From Sextonia rubra (taxonomy: Eukaryota; Streptophyta; Magnoliopsida; Laurales; Lauraceae), in assembly GCA_037013555.1 (NCBI GenBank), contig JASUAD010000006.1, positions 19,247,001 through 19,311,000 on the forward strand: a stretch of 64,000 bases of DNA, written 5' to 3'. Numbering within the stretch: the first letter of the stretch is position 1; every line of letters starts with the position of its first letter. A program made the position numbers and the translations under genes. This document shows, piece after piece, positions 12,076 through 23,644 of the stretch. The notes beneath the pieces were generated by a model, which saw nothing but the letters and a program-made list of their open reading frames with translations, was not told the DNA's origin and made no database searches.

Positions 12076-12250
12076 AGGTTGCAGAAATTCTATGTTATAG
12101 TAACTGATTATTCCCATGATTTCATGGGCCTATCCTATGATGTCATGGTTTATATGGAGCACAAGGTAAAAATTTCCAGAATGATAGAAACAGAGAAATG
12201 GTGATCAAATGTGAAAAGGAAATACATATTTAACCAGATACAAAAGCTGG

Positions 12251-13500
12251 GGTGGGCGGGGGGTATTCATATACGCTCTTTGAATTTCTATTAATAAATT
12301 GGGAAAATCGGATTTAAGAAGGATTAATATGTCAAAACCCCTAATAAGAATCATGCAACAACAATGTCATCAGTGTTTCCTAATGCTTGGTTTAACAACT
12401 TTAAATTTTGATGAATGGGCGTGGTGCTAGATAATGGGGCAATAATAATGTGAAAAGGACCACATTGATCAAATGTGGCCTTAAGTGGGCTCCATAGAGG
12501 ATTGGATATACACTTTGTTTCTAGGAGAACATTCTCCACTGAAAGAAAACAATTTGGAGGTTTGGGTTTGGCAGTTCCTGGCCCAATCCACCAACTCAAT
12601 CTACACTTAATATTAAATAATTGAAGATTTGGATTGGCATTTCTAATCTAATTAATAAATGGGACGAGCATAGGCTGAGACTATTCCTACTATTAATCCT
12701 ATCAACTTAATCTAATTTTATATATGGGGAATATTTCTATGCATGACAAATGTACATTTCGAAAGACTCACGCATAAAAGATAAAAAGTCATTTATGGTA
12801 CTATGAAAAAGAAAAATCTTTATATGTAAAGAGGCAAAGTCATATTATTGTCTCCACCACATGGTGATGGAAGGATGCATAATAATATTCTCATATATAT
12901 AGGGCAAGCCTTTCCTAAGCTTAATCTTATATAAGAAATTTCATAAGCTAGAGCCCTTGGGGCCCACTTTGGTTCATCCAAATGGACTAAACATACGACC
13001 CCCTTGAATTGCACATATCCATCAGTTTTTGGTCAAATCTGAATTTACTTGACCGTTGAATCAACTGCGCACCAATCTGAATAAACTGTTTACCATTAAA
13101 TTTTTGGGGCCCAAATGAAGATGAAAGAAACTACGGTTATGGCTATTTTTTTGCAGAGAGGAGGGTCTTAGTGAGTCTTTCAAATCCTCCCATCTCCATC
13201 CCCATGTGGGTCTTTGGTGGGCCTCATAAGCGTGAGGTATACACTTGAGCTTACCCTAGCATAAGCTTGAGCTTAAGAGAGGGGCTCTTATAGCTATCTA
13301 TATGAGGAGTGCTAGATAGTGACTGTATGTTTTTAAAAGTAAAAATAACCCTTTTTGCAACGAATAGGGGATTAGGAATGTGGAGAAGCAATTCATGTTA
13401 TTTTTAAAAATGAGAAAAAGTCACCACATGACTTATCCCTCATTGGAGGATAAAAAGATAGCGAAACGCCCCTTTTTAAATGGGGTATTCTTGAAAGTTT
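12251..13500. other. Intergenic DNA without recognised genes
   Basis: AT-rich sequence. No frame has protein-like content that I can identify. No tRNA or rRNA sequence was seen. Confidence 0.5.
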
Positions 13501-13501
13501 C

Positions 13502-13666
13502 TATATATATATTGGTAATGGAAGGTGTGCTTGCCCTTTGAGCCAAACTAATTCCTTCAGGCCTAGGAGGAGCTAGTTAAATCCCATGTGACCCCAATGT
13601 GGTATCACAATTTGAACTCGAAATCTTTGAAAGCAAACCGTGGTCTTAGACCAGTTGAGTTACCCC
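13502..13666 (-). mobile_element. tRNA-related SINE-like unit
   Basis: Read on the minus strand, the head (from about 13,666) contains an A-box-like TAACTCAACTGG (13,651-13,662). About 31 nt further is a B-box-like CGAGTTCAAATTG (13,608-13,620). The unit runs into a TATATATATAG tail at about 13,502. This order is that of a Pol III-type SINE. The boxes are imperfect and no target duplication was found. Confidence 0.4.
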
Positions 13667-14366
13667 TTAGGATTGATCTGTTAATTATATTATTATCTGC
13701 TAAACAAACTTAGACTCTCTGACCTTTTTCTTTTCTTATGATGAGGAATTTGCTGACCCCTCTTGCAGTCGATCATCAATAAAATTCCAGACACACAATA
13801 TCACCTACTAAAATTATGTATCAAGTAAGACTTTGAACGGTCCAGAGCCACGACCTCCACCTCATTACTTGACTCACCTTCTAATTTACAGTGGCTAATA
13901 TTTTTGACCCCATAATTAAATACGTGGGATTCGATTCTGCCTTTGCATGTTAACAGTGCGCAGCCTCAACCAGAAGCAACCGTTCTTGGCTGCGATTTCC
14001 TTTTAGAACGAAACACGGTCACGTGTGGCGTGGAGTGGGCAGGGATTGTGGACGTGCACTTATGTGCGAAAATAGACTCCGAGTGTCGGTAGCCCAAGCC
14101 AAACTCCATGCCGCACCACCCACTTGGTCTCGGACACCTGCGCTCCATATGAAGTGCAATCTAGTGCGTATTTTGATTCTACTTTTTGCAAAGGAGAGGC
14201 TATAATTGTTGACACTTGGCAGCATGCAGGTGGTTCTACCATTATTGTAAATTGGATCAAAATGGCTTTTGTCAATCTGGATCAGTTCACACAGGAAATT
14301 TTTTTTTCTTGCCTGGTTTAGTGGGCAGGGGGACTAGCAGCTAACTAAAGCCACCCGTCCTGGACA

Positions 14367-14620
14367 TCCTATCCACATATAGTTTTCTATATTCTTAGTA
14401 GACAAAAGGCTTTTTGCTTTTTGCTTTTTGCTTTTTGCTAGGATTGATATTGATTTCTTTTACAGCAAATGAAATTAAATTTGCATTGAAGATTTATCCT
14501 ATCCAGATGGAGCTTTCTATATTCTTAGTAGACAAAGGCTTTTTTTCCTTTTTGCTATGATTGATATTCATTTCTTTTACCTCAAATGAAGCCAAATTTT
14601 CGTTGAAAATTTACTCTCTT
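14367..14620 (+). repeat. 130-bp direct tandem duplication
   Basis: The unit at 14,367 (TCCTATCCACATATAGTTTT) repeats at 14,497 (TCCTATCCAGATGGAGCTTT). Both continue through CTATATTCTTAGTAGACAAA, a CTTTTTGCT stretch and GATTGATATT(G/C)ATTTC. The first unit also holds four short CTTTTTG repeats. Confidence 0.8.
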
Positions 14621-17600
14621 CATCTTTATTAAAGATCTTTGTCATTTTAAGTCGATTAAAAATGAGAACTTACATATTTCTCATCTCTTTGGATGCTTTT
14701 CATATTTCATTTAAGTCAGTAATTAATATATTAAATGATATATGTAGTTTTAAGATTGACTAGTGCATATCTCAACCATTTTTAGAACCATGAGTGAGTA
14801 TATAATTGTAATGTAATTATAAGATAGTCCAACTCCTATTGATTAAAAATTTGGAGATAGCCCATGGAGACATTTATTTTAAACAGTTTAAATGGAAATA
14901 AGTTGGCCAAATTATGTATTTCAGACTTTCACTCTCCTTTACGAATAAAAAAACAAGAAAGAAAAAAAGAAGCATCAATAAGACAGTCAGAGATCCATGC
15001 TCCTTGACTTTGCCTAATCACATCAATTACATCTTCGCGGTCCGCCCCATCGTAACTTATTGAAAAGCTTTAACTCCAACACTATTAACTTTCCATGCCC
15101 AACCCTGGCATCGTGGCTAGTGAATTGATCAAACAGTCAATAGATTCTCATTAATTAATTGAGGGTGTGTAATGCTTGTGGTCAATCTGAATATGGGTCC
15201 TACTCTTGGTGCTAAATCAAGGTGAAAATAATTATTTTGTTCGGTTTGGATTCAGTATGGTGTGCCTATATATTTTTTCATTCTAAATACCCTCTCTAAG
15301 TTTAAATGATTGTGGAGATATTTTCATATTTAAGGTAGTTCTTCATATATAATTTGAGAGGGGCAAAAAAATTAAAATATTTAGTAATAAATCAATAAAT
15401 ATAAAGTATTAGAATTAGACGATTGCTTGGCCCAGTCAGAAACTCTTGAGATCTAGCATTGACGATATTCAAACCTTCATACTAGGGATCCATACTAGTT
15501 AGTCCTTGTGAAAATGATATGCCTTGCCAATAAGCCATCACTATGCCCTCAAATATCTGAGAGAACTATATGCATATAATTCTTCCAAACTAAAATGAGC
15601 CCTCCAAGCCGCATTGCGCTATTATACAAGCTTCAGTCGTTCTCTCCTGGCGTAGCTAGATTTTCTTAATTTTTTGTAATAGATATGTATTTTCCTTATT
15701 TCAGCTATTAGGGCTGGAACCTCAAGAACCTTGCACAAGCGAGGAGAGAACACATACAAGTAGAGAGTCAAGCTCGCACATCCCACGATAGAGAACTAGT
15801 ACATACTAGAGTTGATGTGAGAGGAGAACCATCTTTTGTAGATGTGTACTTTTTTGTATATATCTATTGTCTCCCCTCTAGATTTGGGCCGGATCCAAGT
15901 CCAAGTTCAAGTCTAAGGGTATGAGAATTGGAGTCAATTTAAAATTGTCTCAACAATCATACTATGGCCCCCAACTCTAGATGGATTAAAGTCCTATGTG
16001 AAGTTATGTATGATGATTGGTCACCATAAACACATGTGGATTCATCGAAACATTTGCTGCACAGTTGGTACAATTAAATTCATCATAAATACCAATATCA
16101 TTAAATGAAGAAATAGTCAAATCAACAGAAGTATCATAGTTAATATTCCAGTGTAGAAGTTAAAGATTTAAATACGTCAAATCTTAGCCCATACAACTAT
16201 GGCCTCATTTATTTAGGTACTAACTATCCAATCTTACGAATAGTCTATGACATCTTAGATTATTCATTTGTACTCTACTCAACAACTCTACCATAAGGTG
16301 GAATCTCCGGCATCACCTAACCTTCCAATTCAATTGTACATTGGAACTTAGACACAAAATGAAGAAATGTTAAATTGACATAATCTTGCAAATCTATGGT
16401 TATAGGTGATGAAACGTAAATGTGACAAATATACTGATCATGATTATTATGATTATCCACTGACAGAATAAATATTAAAGCATAAACATGCAATATATAA
16501 TTTGAAACAAAATACACAGGCGAACCCACTAAATGAATGCACATGGGCGAACTCACTTAGCTCAGCTCTCTATTGCATCATAAAATGCATGTTGGCCAGA
16601 TGAAGTACGTCCACCTCCAATTGCAGTCAGTAACAAATGCATGTCAAAGCCTATCCATGGGCAGAGGTCCTAAACCATGGTAGTATAACAGATTAAATTA
16701 CATTATCAAAGAAGTTATTTTAATTAAAAGAAATAATAAACAGTTTGAATGTACATTATACAATGTGTTTTATGATTATAATTAAATCGTCTTACCCCTA
16801 ATCCAACGTAAAACTATTGATAATTGATGTTATTAAAAATAAAGTTTAGTTCTAACCACCCTATGGTCTAGACTAATCGGTACACATACTCATTGAAGTA
16901 TGCTCTCCAGCACAGTAGCCATCCAAGTTCGCGATGTGGCATTACCCTCATTTGGTGGCTCTCATGTGAAGCATCTCAGAGTTTTATATTATCATTCATT
17001 AGTCAGGGTAAGCCCATGGTATGCATCGGGTCAACCAGGGAAGACTAAGGTCATACACCCTTTTACATCTAGTTCCTGCCCTAACAATTCATTGTAGTCT
17101 GAAGTCACGATTCTAGGGTTATGGGTTCCATTTTCCAATAGTATTGCTTTAGGAATTAAAGTTAGTTACCCCTATGTGAGTTACATCCATTCGTAAGGAT
17201 TTGATTAAATGTGTACACCATTATCCCTCATATGTGCACAATAGGGGTGTCTGCTCAGCGTAGGAGGTACCCCACTCAAACGGGTATGGTAGGAGATGAA
17301 ACTACATGTTTCATTTTGCAAATAGTAGGGCCTTTGCTCTAGTAGAGGGCAACCCCCACTCGAACAGACCTAATAGACATACTATTTTTACGAAATAATT
17401 GAGATCCAAAAAATTGAGACTCTATGAGTCTTTGCTCGAGCGCAAAGATTCTCGTTCGAGAGCGCTTAATAGAATTCGATATTTTTAGCATTTAACTGGA
17501 TGTATTAGAACGACCGTTGGAGGAAACACCCAGCCCCGCTTGATTGTGCCTATCACATCACAAATCCGTACGGATTCGTTTAGGTTGATAGAGGGGTGTT

Positions 17601-18940
17601 CTCCCCTAGCTTCAACAAGGTTCGTAACCCTTGCCTACAGACAATTCTAGAAATCTATCTTAACCATTTCACTGTTAATTAGTCATTCAAATCCTAGAAT
17701 TCCAAATCCCTATTGATAACCATTTACCCCATTTCCAATGTAATCAATTACTTAGAGATTCTTATAAACATAGATTATTATGATTTTAATTCAAATACAC
17801 AGTTGTATCACCATCTAGAATTGTCAACTTTCCTCTAAAGCTTTTCACCAATTAGCCTTATGTAGAGATCTAGGACTTTCTCTCCCAAATCACAAATCCA
17901 CACCCTAGATGCCACCAACTGAGATCTCCTCCTACCACCCATAGTACACAACCTCAATCCCTACATGAATGCATGATCTACAAATAAACAAAGAACTTAC
18001 ATGTAACTCATGAAGGCAAAATGGCTTACCCAAGATTGGAGAGAGAGAGAGGATCAGAGTTTGAAGAGAATGATGGCTATGAAGGCTCTTGGACCTTAGG
18101 AGTTCTCATCTTTTTTTGGATCGATGTTTGAGTTCGTGGTGGAGAGAAAGAAAACAAGAGAGGGAGAGAATGAAGCAATCAGAAGGGAATACATAGGTTG
18201 TAGGGTTATTATAAAAGTATGCCTTAATTATGAAAAAGAGCTTTCTGCTAATTAAGTGAGTTTTAGGTAATTTCAAAAAAGGTTTTTGGGCTTAAACATG
18301 ACAGTCCAATGGGCTAAGGCCTGAGCTTCATGATGGGTTTGGATCACCTATCTCCAATGGGTCCCACAATGACATGTCAAGTAGGATATGACCCTCTAAT
18401 TTCTAGAATGTCCTATTAAATATGCATCTAAATCAAATTAGCCCAAGCCAAATCCAACTAACCAACCGGTCCATGTGATTAAGGCTTACGGCCTTACATC
18501 TATCATGCTGTTACATCATGAACGATCCCTATATAATGTATTTCATTCGTTCTGCAAATTTCGGCATTTAGTTCGCATCATTTGCAAGGGTGGGAGTGGC
18601 AGTCGAAGCCACGGTCAACAGCAAATGTTTGGATGTGACCCATTCATTTTGGTTACGTTTCATTAGTGCATTTTCACCGTACAACTACTCGTTGCATGTG
18701 ACATTTACAACCTCTGTGTAATGAAAAATATTTTTCTTGAATTGTTCGTATGACGAAGTGTGAGATTGTATATGTTGACTCATAAAAAATTGCAAATACT
18801 GCAGCGAAAACACCTGATCTCAGCTTAATTTAGGCTACAGAGGTTATTTGCAGATCCTGCGGAATCACTGTGTCGAAGTGATGATATGCTATGCTCTGTG
18901 GATCCCTGTGCAAAGTGATATGCCATGAAGATCAAGGTAG
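14621..18940. other. Gene-free DNA, probably old repeats
   Basis: No protein-like frame was recognised. The 16.9-18.1 kb part is less AT-rich. It has short palindromic words near 17,437-17,465 (GCTCGAGCG, GTTCGAGAGCGC) and a GAGAGAGAGAGAGG run near 18,045. It looks like non-coding transposon or leader sequence, but no termini could be defined. Confidence 0.45.
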
Positions 18941-18949
18941 TTGGAACTC

Positions 18950-20100
18950 TCAGAGAAAGTTCAAATTTCGGTTTGAACAGACATCATCGAACTCAAAAGC
19001 CACAAGCATGTCAGCCTAAGGTCAGTCCCCCCCAAGCCAGGGGGTCACTGACCAAAGTTCTACTTCCCGATGTCCAAAATTGATGAAATTTGGTCACGAA
19101 ACTTCAGTCATGCTCAGAAGATACTTTGCAAATTTTCAAATCGAAAAGACTCCGTTCGGTCTAAATTTCATTACATGTCAGCTTAGAGGACAGTAATCTC
19201 GAATTTAGGGGTCACCAGTTAAGATCTTACTTCCAGAAAGCCAAAGCAGATAAAATTTGGAATGAATGCTCAAAGAATGCCCCAAGTTATTCTCCCAAAG
19301 TTTCAAGTCAAGTGGAGGCTGTTCGGATAGAAAACAGGCTAACTATCTCAATGCGGAGTGAATGGTGACCTAACACATGCAATAAATAGGCCACTGTTCG
19401 AAATCCTACTTCCTCAAATCCAAACTGCATGAAATTTGGATGAATACTCCAAGATGTTCTTGACGTCAGTCCCTCCAAGTTTCCAATCAAACCAAGGTCA
19501 TTTGGGCTTCAAACAGCTGAAACAAGGGCCCACTGTCATAAAAAAGTCAATTAGAGAGTTGACCAAGTTCAGGTGATCAAACAGAGCTGAAACTTCTGTG
19601 ACACATTCAAAATAGTATCAAGAAGCATTCCTCCAAGTTTTGTGGTGATTGGACACCGTTTGGGCCCCGAACAAGCGGAAACAAGCCACATATGCAAAAG
19701 TTCAAGAATGGGCTTGGGAGTGACCGGGGCCCACAAACAAAAGGAGTTGACCAAGTTCAGGTGGTTAAACAGAGCTGAAACTTCTATGAAACACTTAAAA
19801 TAGTGTCAAGCAACATCTCTCCAAGTTTCGTGATGATTGGACATCATTCGGGCCTTAAACAATGGAAAATAGACCGCATATGCAATGTTCTAAAAGTGGG
19901 CCTTGTCCGTGACCGGAGCTCAATTAATGAAAAATTTGACCAACTTCTTGAGGTCAAAACGGGCTGAAATTTTTATGACATGCAGAAAATAGTGTCAAGA
20001 AGCATCCCTCCAAGTTTCATGGCAATCGGACTTCGTTTGAGCCAAAAACAAATGAAAATGGGCCACATGCGCGAAAATCCGAAATTGGGCCTCGTCCATG
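18950..20100 (+). repeat. Six-unit degenerate minisatellite, period 167-189 bp
   Basis: A shared anchor (CTACTTCC, or its variants AAACTTCT and GAAATTTTT) occurs at about 19,061, 19,228, 19,407, 19,590, 19,779 and 19,967. Each unit also carries AAATTTGG or AAAATAGTGTCAAG, then TCCAAGTTT and a GG(A/C)C.TCGTT(C/T)GG-type word. The last three units share TTGACCAAGTTCAGG. Each unit ends with text like GAAAATGGGCC. The array may start slightly earlier (about 18,950). No coding content. Confidence 0.75.
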
Positions 20101-20825
20101 ACCCAGCCTACGGTCATGGACCTTCAAAAGATGTTTCCCACGATTTTGGGCAGTTTCCCTCCACTCCTCTTCGAAATCCAACTCCCTACAACTGCTATTA
20201 ACTCCCCAAAACTGCACAAAACTGATTAGGAGTCTACAAAAGGTTCAAAATTTTGAAGGAAAAGGAGGATGAACACATACACAAAGAAGAAAAGAGAAGA
20301 AATCAAAGAAAGAAGCACCTAAAGCAACAAAGAAGCAAACTCCAGCAACACTTCTACGACCATTCCCACCTTCTTTTCTCAGTTTTGAAGGTGGGGAAGA
20401 AAATTCAGAAGAAAAGAAGGAAGTGGAATGGCCAAAGTTCATGCTATGTTCGTACGCCGGCAATTTCTGAGAGGATGACATTGTCACATCTGTTTCTCTT
20501 ATTCGTAGGGCCTCTTAGCCATCGCAAGAGTTGTGAAAGAAGTCTCTCTAAGCCTCATTTTGTTCCTTGAAAATGATAGGTTCAAGATGACACAACTCCG
20601 GCTTCATATTTGCCCATTTCGGACTTGAAACAAAAACGCAGTCCGTAAGCACGAATGATGAGTTACAGAGGTTTCAATTGATTCCATGGTTAAATATGAT
20701 CTTCCTGATGGTTGTCCACCACTCCAAAGTCATAAAAATGGAATTCCAACACTTGAAAGAAGTTCCAAGAAAGAACCAGCGTGAACAGCATAAAAAACGG
20801 AAGCAAACAGTGGCTTCACGGCCAC

Positions 20826-20930
20826 CGTCTACCAGTGACCGTGACCCACGGTCACTGGAAGGCCCCAGTGACCGTGGGTGAGTCACGGTCACTGGAATGG
20901 GGCAATGACCGCAGGTCACGGTCACCCCCC
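20826..20930. repeat. Cluster of CAGTGACCGTG motifs in both orientations
   Basis: CAGTGACCGTG and its complement CACGGTCACTGG occur repeatedly in about 100 bp, giving several overlapping potential hairpins. It lies just downstream of the minisatellite in what looks like retroelement-derived sequence. Confidence 0.7.
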
Positions 20931-21378
20931 ATTTTTTCCTCTTTTTCACATTTTTTTCACCTTATGTACATTTTCTTGTAATTTTCAAATTAAGATCACA
21001 TCTAAGACTCGAGGGAGGGGTTGTAAATTTTCAAAATGCATGTAAACAACCTGCATCCCCGCGGTCAGGGCACTTGAACCTATGTAAACAAAGGGAAATT
21101 AATGATGAACTGTAATTATTTCCCATTCTTCTTAACGCTTGAAGTGCGTGAATGTCGGACCTTGATTCCGTAATTCATTTCCACGCCTACTTTTTAAGCA
21201 CGATCAGTAGATTGAGGTATGTGAAATTTTGCATCTTCCCTAGAATATTGCATAGTGCAATATGCGCGACATTGCATGATCTCTAAACATAGCACAAATA
21301 TCACTGCAAAAATTTGTTAATGTTCTGCCATTGAAGGTGAATGTCGAGCCCTACGGAAACTATACGTGAAAAACATTT

Positions 21379-21682
21379 TAGCCCTATTTGGTAATTTTAC
21401 TTATCAAGTGAAGTAAGGTGAATAATTATTTTAAAAAATGAGAGAGAGAAAGAGATCAAATAAAAAATAATATCATTTTGTCATTTTATAAAAAGATGAT
21501 GTAATTTTTTTGACTTTTTATGTTAAAAGAATTAAAAAGTAGCTTTTGACTTTTTAATGTAAATAGGAAAATAATTTTTTGAAATGTGGTGTTTTTGATT
21601 TGACTCTTTTTAGTTTATTGTGTATTAAAATGACATCTCACTTTAATTTAATAGTGAAGTAAATTTACCAAGCACACCCTAA
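21379..21682. mobile_element. ~300-bp MITE with TTGGTAAATTTACTT-type ends
   Basis: The left end (TAGCCCTATTTGGTAATTTT) and the reverse complement of the right end (TAGGGTGTGCTTGGTAAATT) align over the tip, and 14 of 15 bases match in the TTGGTAAATTTACTT part. The interior is AT-rich and non-coding, with an internal inverted TGACTTTTTA motif. Confidence 0.6.
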
Positions 21683-22510
21683 TATATGAATTGCAATATA
21701 TAATTGATATTTTAGTTTCAAATATTTAGCAATTCAAGAGTGACGAGGAGAGATAATCCCAATTATAAATCATTCTAGTCTAATACAAAGAAGTTGCATT
21801 TTTTTGCATCAAGTTCATCATTGATGGTGGAATTAAAAAAGTAAAAAAATTGATTTTAATTTTAATTCAAGAGTGGCAGGTTTGGTATTCAGATGATGAA
21901 TCCTCCCATCTGAAAACTACCTTGATTGCCCCTAGAACTTAGATTTCTTGCCTAGGATTTGTTTAGTTGAGGTCTTCACATAAGATGATGTGTGTTGAAG
22001 CATATAGCTAAGAAAAACAGGTTTTATTATGTAAGTTCAAAATATTGGGCATTTTTAAATCCTATGAAGGGTGGTCAAACTTAAGAATCATCAAAATCCT
22101 TTGTACAATACCAAGCCGAGCCCTTCTCGGCCCCTCTTTTTTTTTTTTTTTTCTTTTTCTTTTTATATACGAGGTACTCTCTAAATTGCCCTTGTAGAAT
22201 TGAGGCAGTTTGGTCCCTCTTCTGAAACCAATCTAACACATTTTACTTTTGAGCTTTTGCTTTCTTTTGAGACCCAGTTGCTCTTATCAGCCATGTAAGC
22301 CTTGGCCAATTTTTTTAAACTCAACCGTGTGCAAGCTCTAAGGCCTTCTATTTTTATGGGCTTTTTCCTGCTTTGGTTTTCACTTATTTTATCACCAAAA
22401 ATCTTTTCTGTTGAAAGGGTGCTTACATTGAGGCACTCATGCCATTTTGGTGGCTTCATATGGAAAGGACTAATCTATGAAATCATTGTACCTCAAAGGC
22501 AAAATCAGGA

Positions 22511-22571
22511 ATTTGTGTGCGTGCGTGCGTGTGTGTGGGGGGGGGGGGGGGGGGGGGGGGGGGGGTGCGCG
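22511..22571 (+). repeat. Compound (GTGC/GT)n and 29-nt poly(G) tract
   Basis: A GTGCGTGCGTGCGTGTGTGT stretch runs into an uninterrupted run of 29 G (22,537-22,565), then TGCGCGC. The exact length in the genome may differ because such runs are error-prone to sequence. Confidence 0.9.
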
Positions 22572-23280
22572 CTAAAGTTTCTTTACTCATGGTAGATATA
22601 AGTCCAGTTGGATTAAAATTTCTCATTATTGTACAACACAATTAGGAAGTAATGTTGAGCAGGTTCAATGTCAATAATGAGCTCCATTGAAGAAAAAGAT
22701 AGTGATGCATGGATAATTAGTACAATCATAATTGTAAATGCATAAGGCAAAAGAAACCATTCTTAAAATAGGTTATTGGTTTTCTCTTCTAGTTTATACT
22801 TACTTTTATATAAGAATCAAAAGGTAATCTATTGTAATGACCCATATTTAAAATTTAAATCATTTAATCTATATTAATAATAAAAGTTAAATATTGGAAA
22901 ACAAAAAAAATTTCCTAATCTATAGTGGATATAATTGCAATCAATTTAAAGTTTTTTTGTATATGTAGCATATAAATAGAAAGTAATTGTGGATAAGTTA
23001 GATTTTAAGTATGAGCTTCAAGACTAAAGATAAAAAAATAATGCATAGAGAATTAGTCCATTCATAATTATAAATGCATAAAGTGAAATAAATGTTGCTT
23101 TCTTCAACCCTTCTTATCACACATTTGATGAAATAATAATAACTCCAAACCCTTTCATAGCCTCTAAACCCCAACAATCCAAGCTTTTTGCATCTCTTTA
23201 ATCAAACTATCATGATCTAAAATTAAGGTATATGAGCGGTAGCGATGACTCTAAATTTAGATGTATAGTTTCTAATCTAT

Positions 23281-23384
23281 CCTTATCTAAGGATTTGGCT
23301 CAAAATAGAATGAAATGGAGAAACAAAATTCATGTAGCTGATCCCAACATGGTTAGGATAAGGCTTTGATGATGATAATGATAG
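23281..23384 (+). mobile_element. 5'-truncated RTE-type LINE 3' end
   Basis: 104 bp that translate into the RTE C-terminal block (LSKDLAQNRMKWRNKIHVAD, then PNMVRIRL and a stop), followed by a TTGATGATGATAATGATAG tail. It is flanked by a 14-bp direct repeat, AGTTTCTAATCTAT (23,267-23,280 and 23,385-23,398). That is the target duplication expected of a LINE insertion. Near-identical 3' ends occur at 37,661-37,746 and, inverted, at 30,216-30,648. Confidence 0.85.
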
Positions 23385-23592
23385 AGTTTCTAATCTATTC
23401 ATAATCTCTTCTTTTATTTATTTTGTTTCTTCTTTCCTTCTTTGTCTTCCCTTTCTTTTTTCATTTGATTTTTCTCCAAAATTAGCTATTATTTAGTCTT
23501 TTTTTTCAGAAACCAATATTATATTGCTAGTATTAATTTTAATAATGTTGGAGGGGCCATCCATTAAAAGAATAACATTAAAATGAGGGGCC

Positions 23593-23597
23593 TGTGC

Positions 23598-23641
<44 letters not shown>
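23593..23641. repeat. (CG)n(TG)n alternating purine-pyrimidine tract
   Basis: Uninterrupted alternation, CGCGCGCGCGCGCG then TGTGTGTG..., over about 48 bp. It is a classical sequence for left-handed (Z) DNA. Confidence 0.9.

Positions 23642-23644
<3 letters not shown>

Larger units (their letters stand above)
10197..12250. repeat. Degenerate tandem array, units ~200-245 bp, interrupted
   Basis: Successive units start near 10,379, 10,625, 10,820 and 12,199, each at an ATGG/ATGTAATT...CATGTGT word. Each carries AATGTCATT, a TACAAAA...GATGTTACAAAAA segment, AATATCATAGGAAC-like words, ATGACTTTTATGTAGTA-like words and GATAGAACCTAAGAA at its end. The third unit is split by about 1.17 kb of unrelated sequence (about 10,908-12,075). 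The first unit is split from its left part (2,815-2,939) by the En/Spm-like element. There is no coding content. Confidence 0.6.

Noticed and set aside
13570..13672. A true tRNA gene on the minus strand
   Set aside because: A- and B-box-like words are present, but no cloverleaf with paired acceptor and anticodon stems could be drawn. It fits a SINE better.
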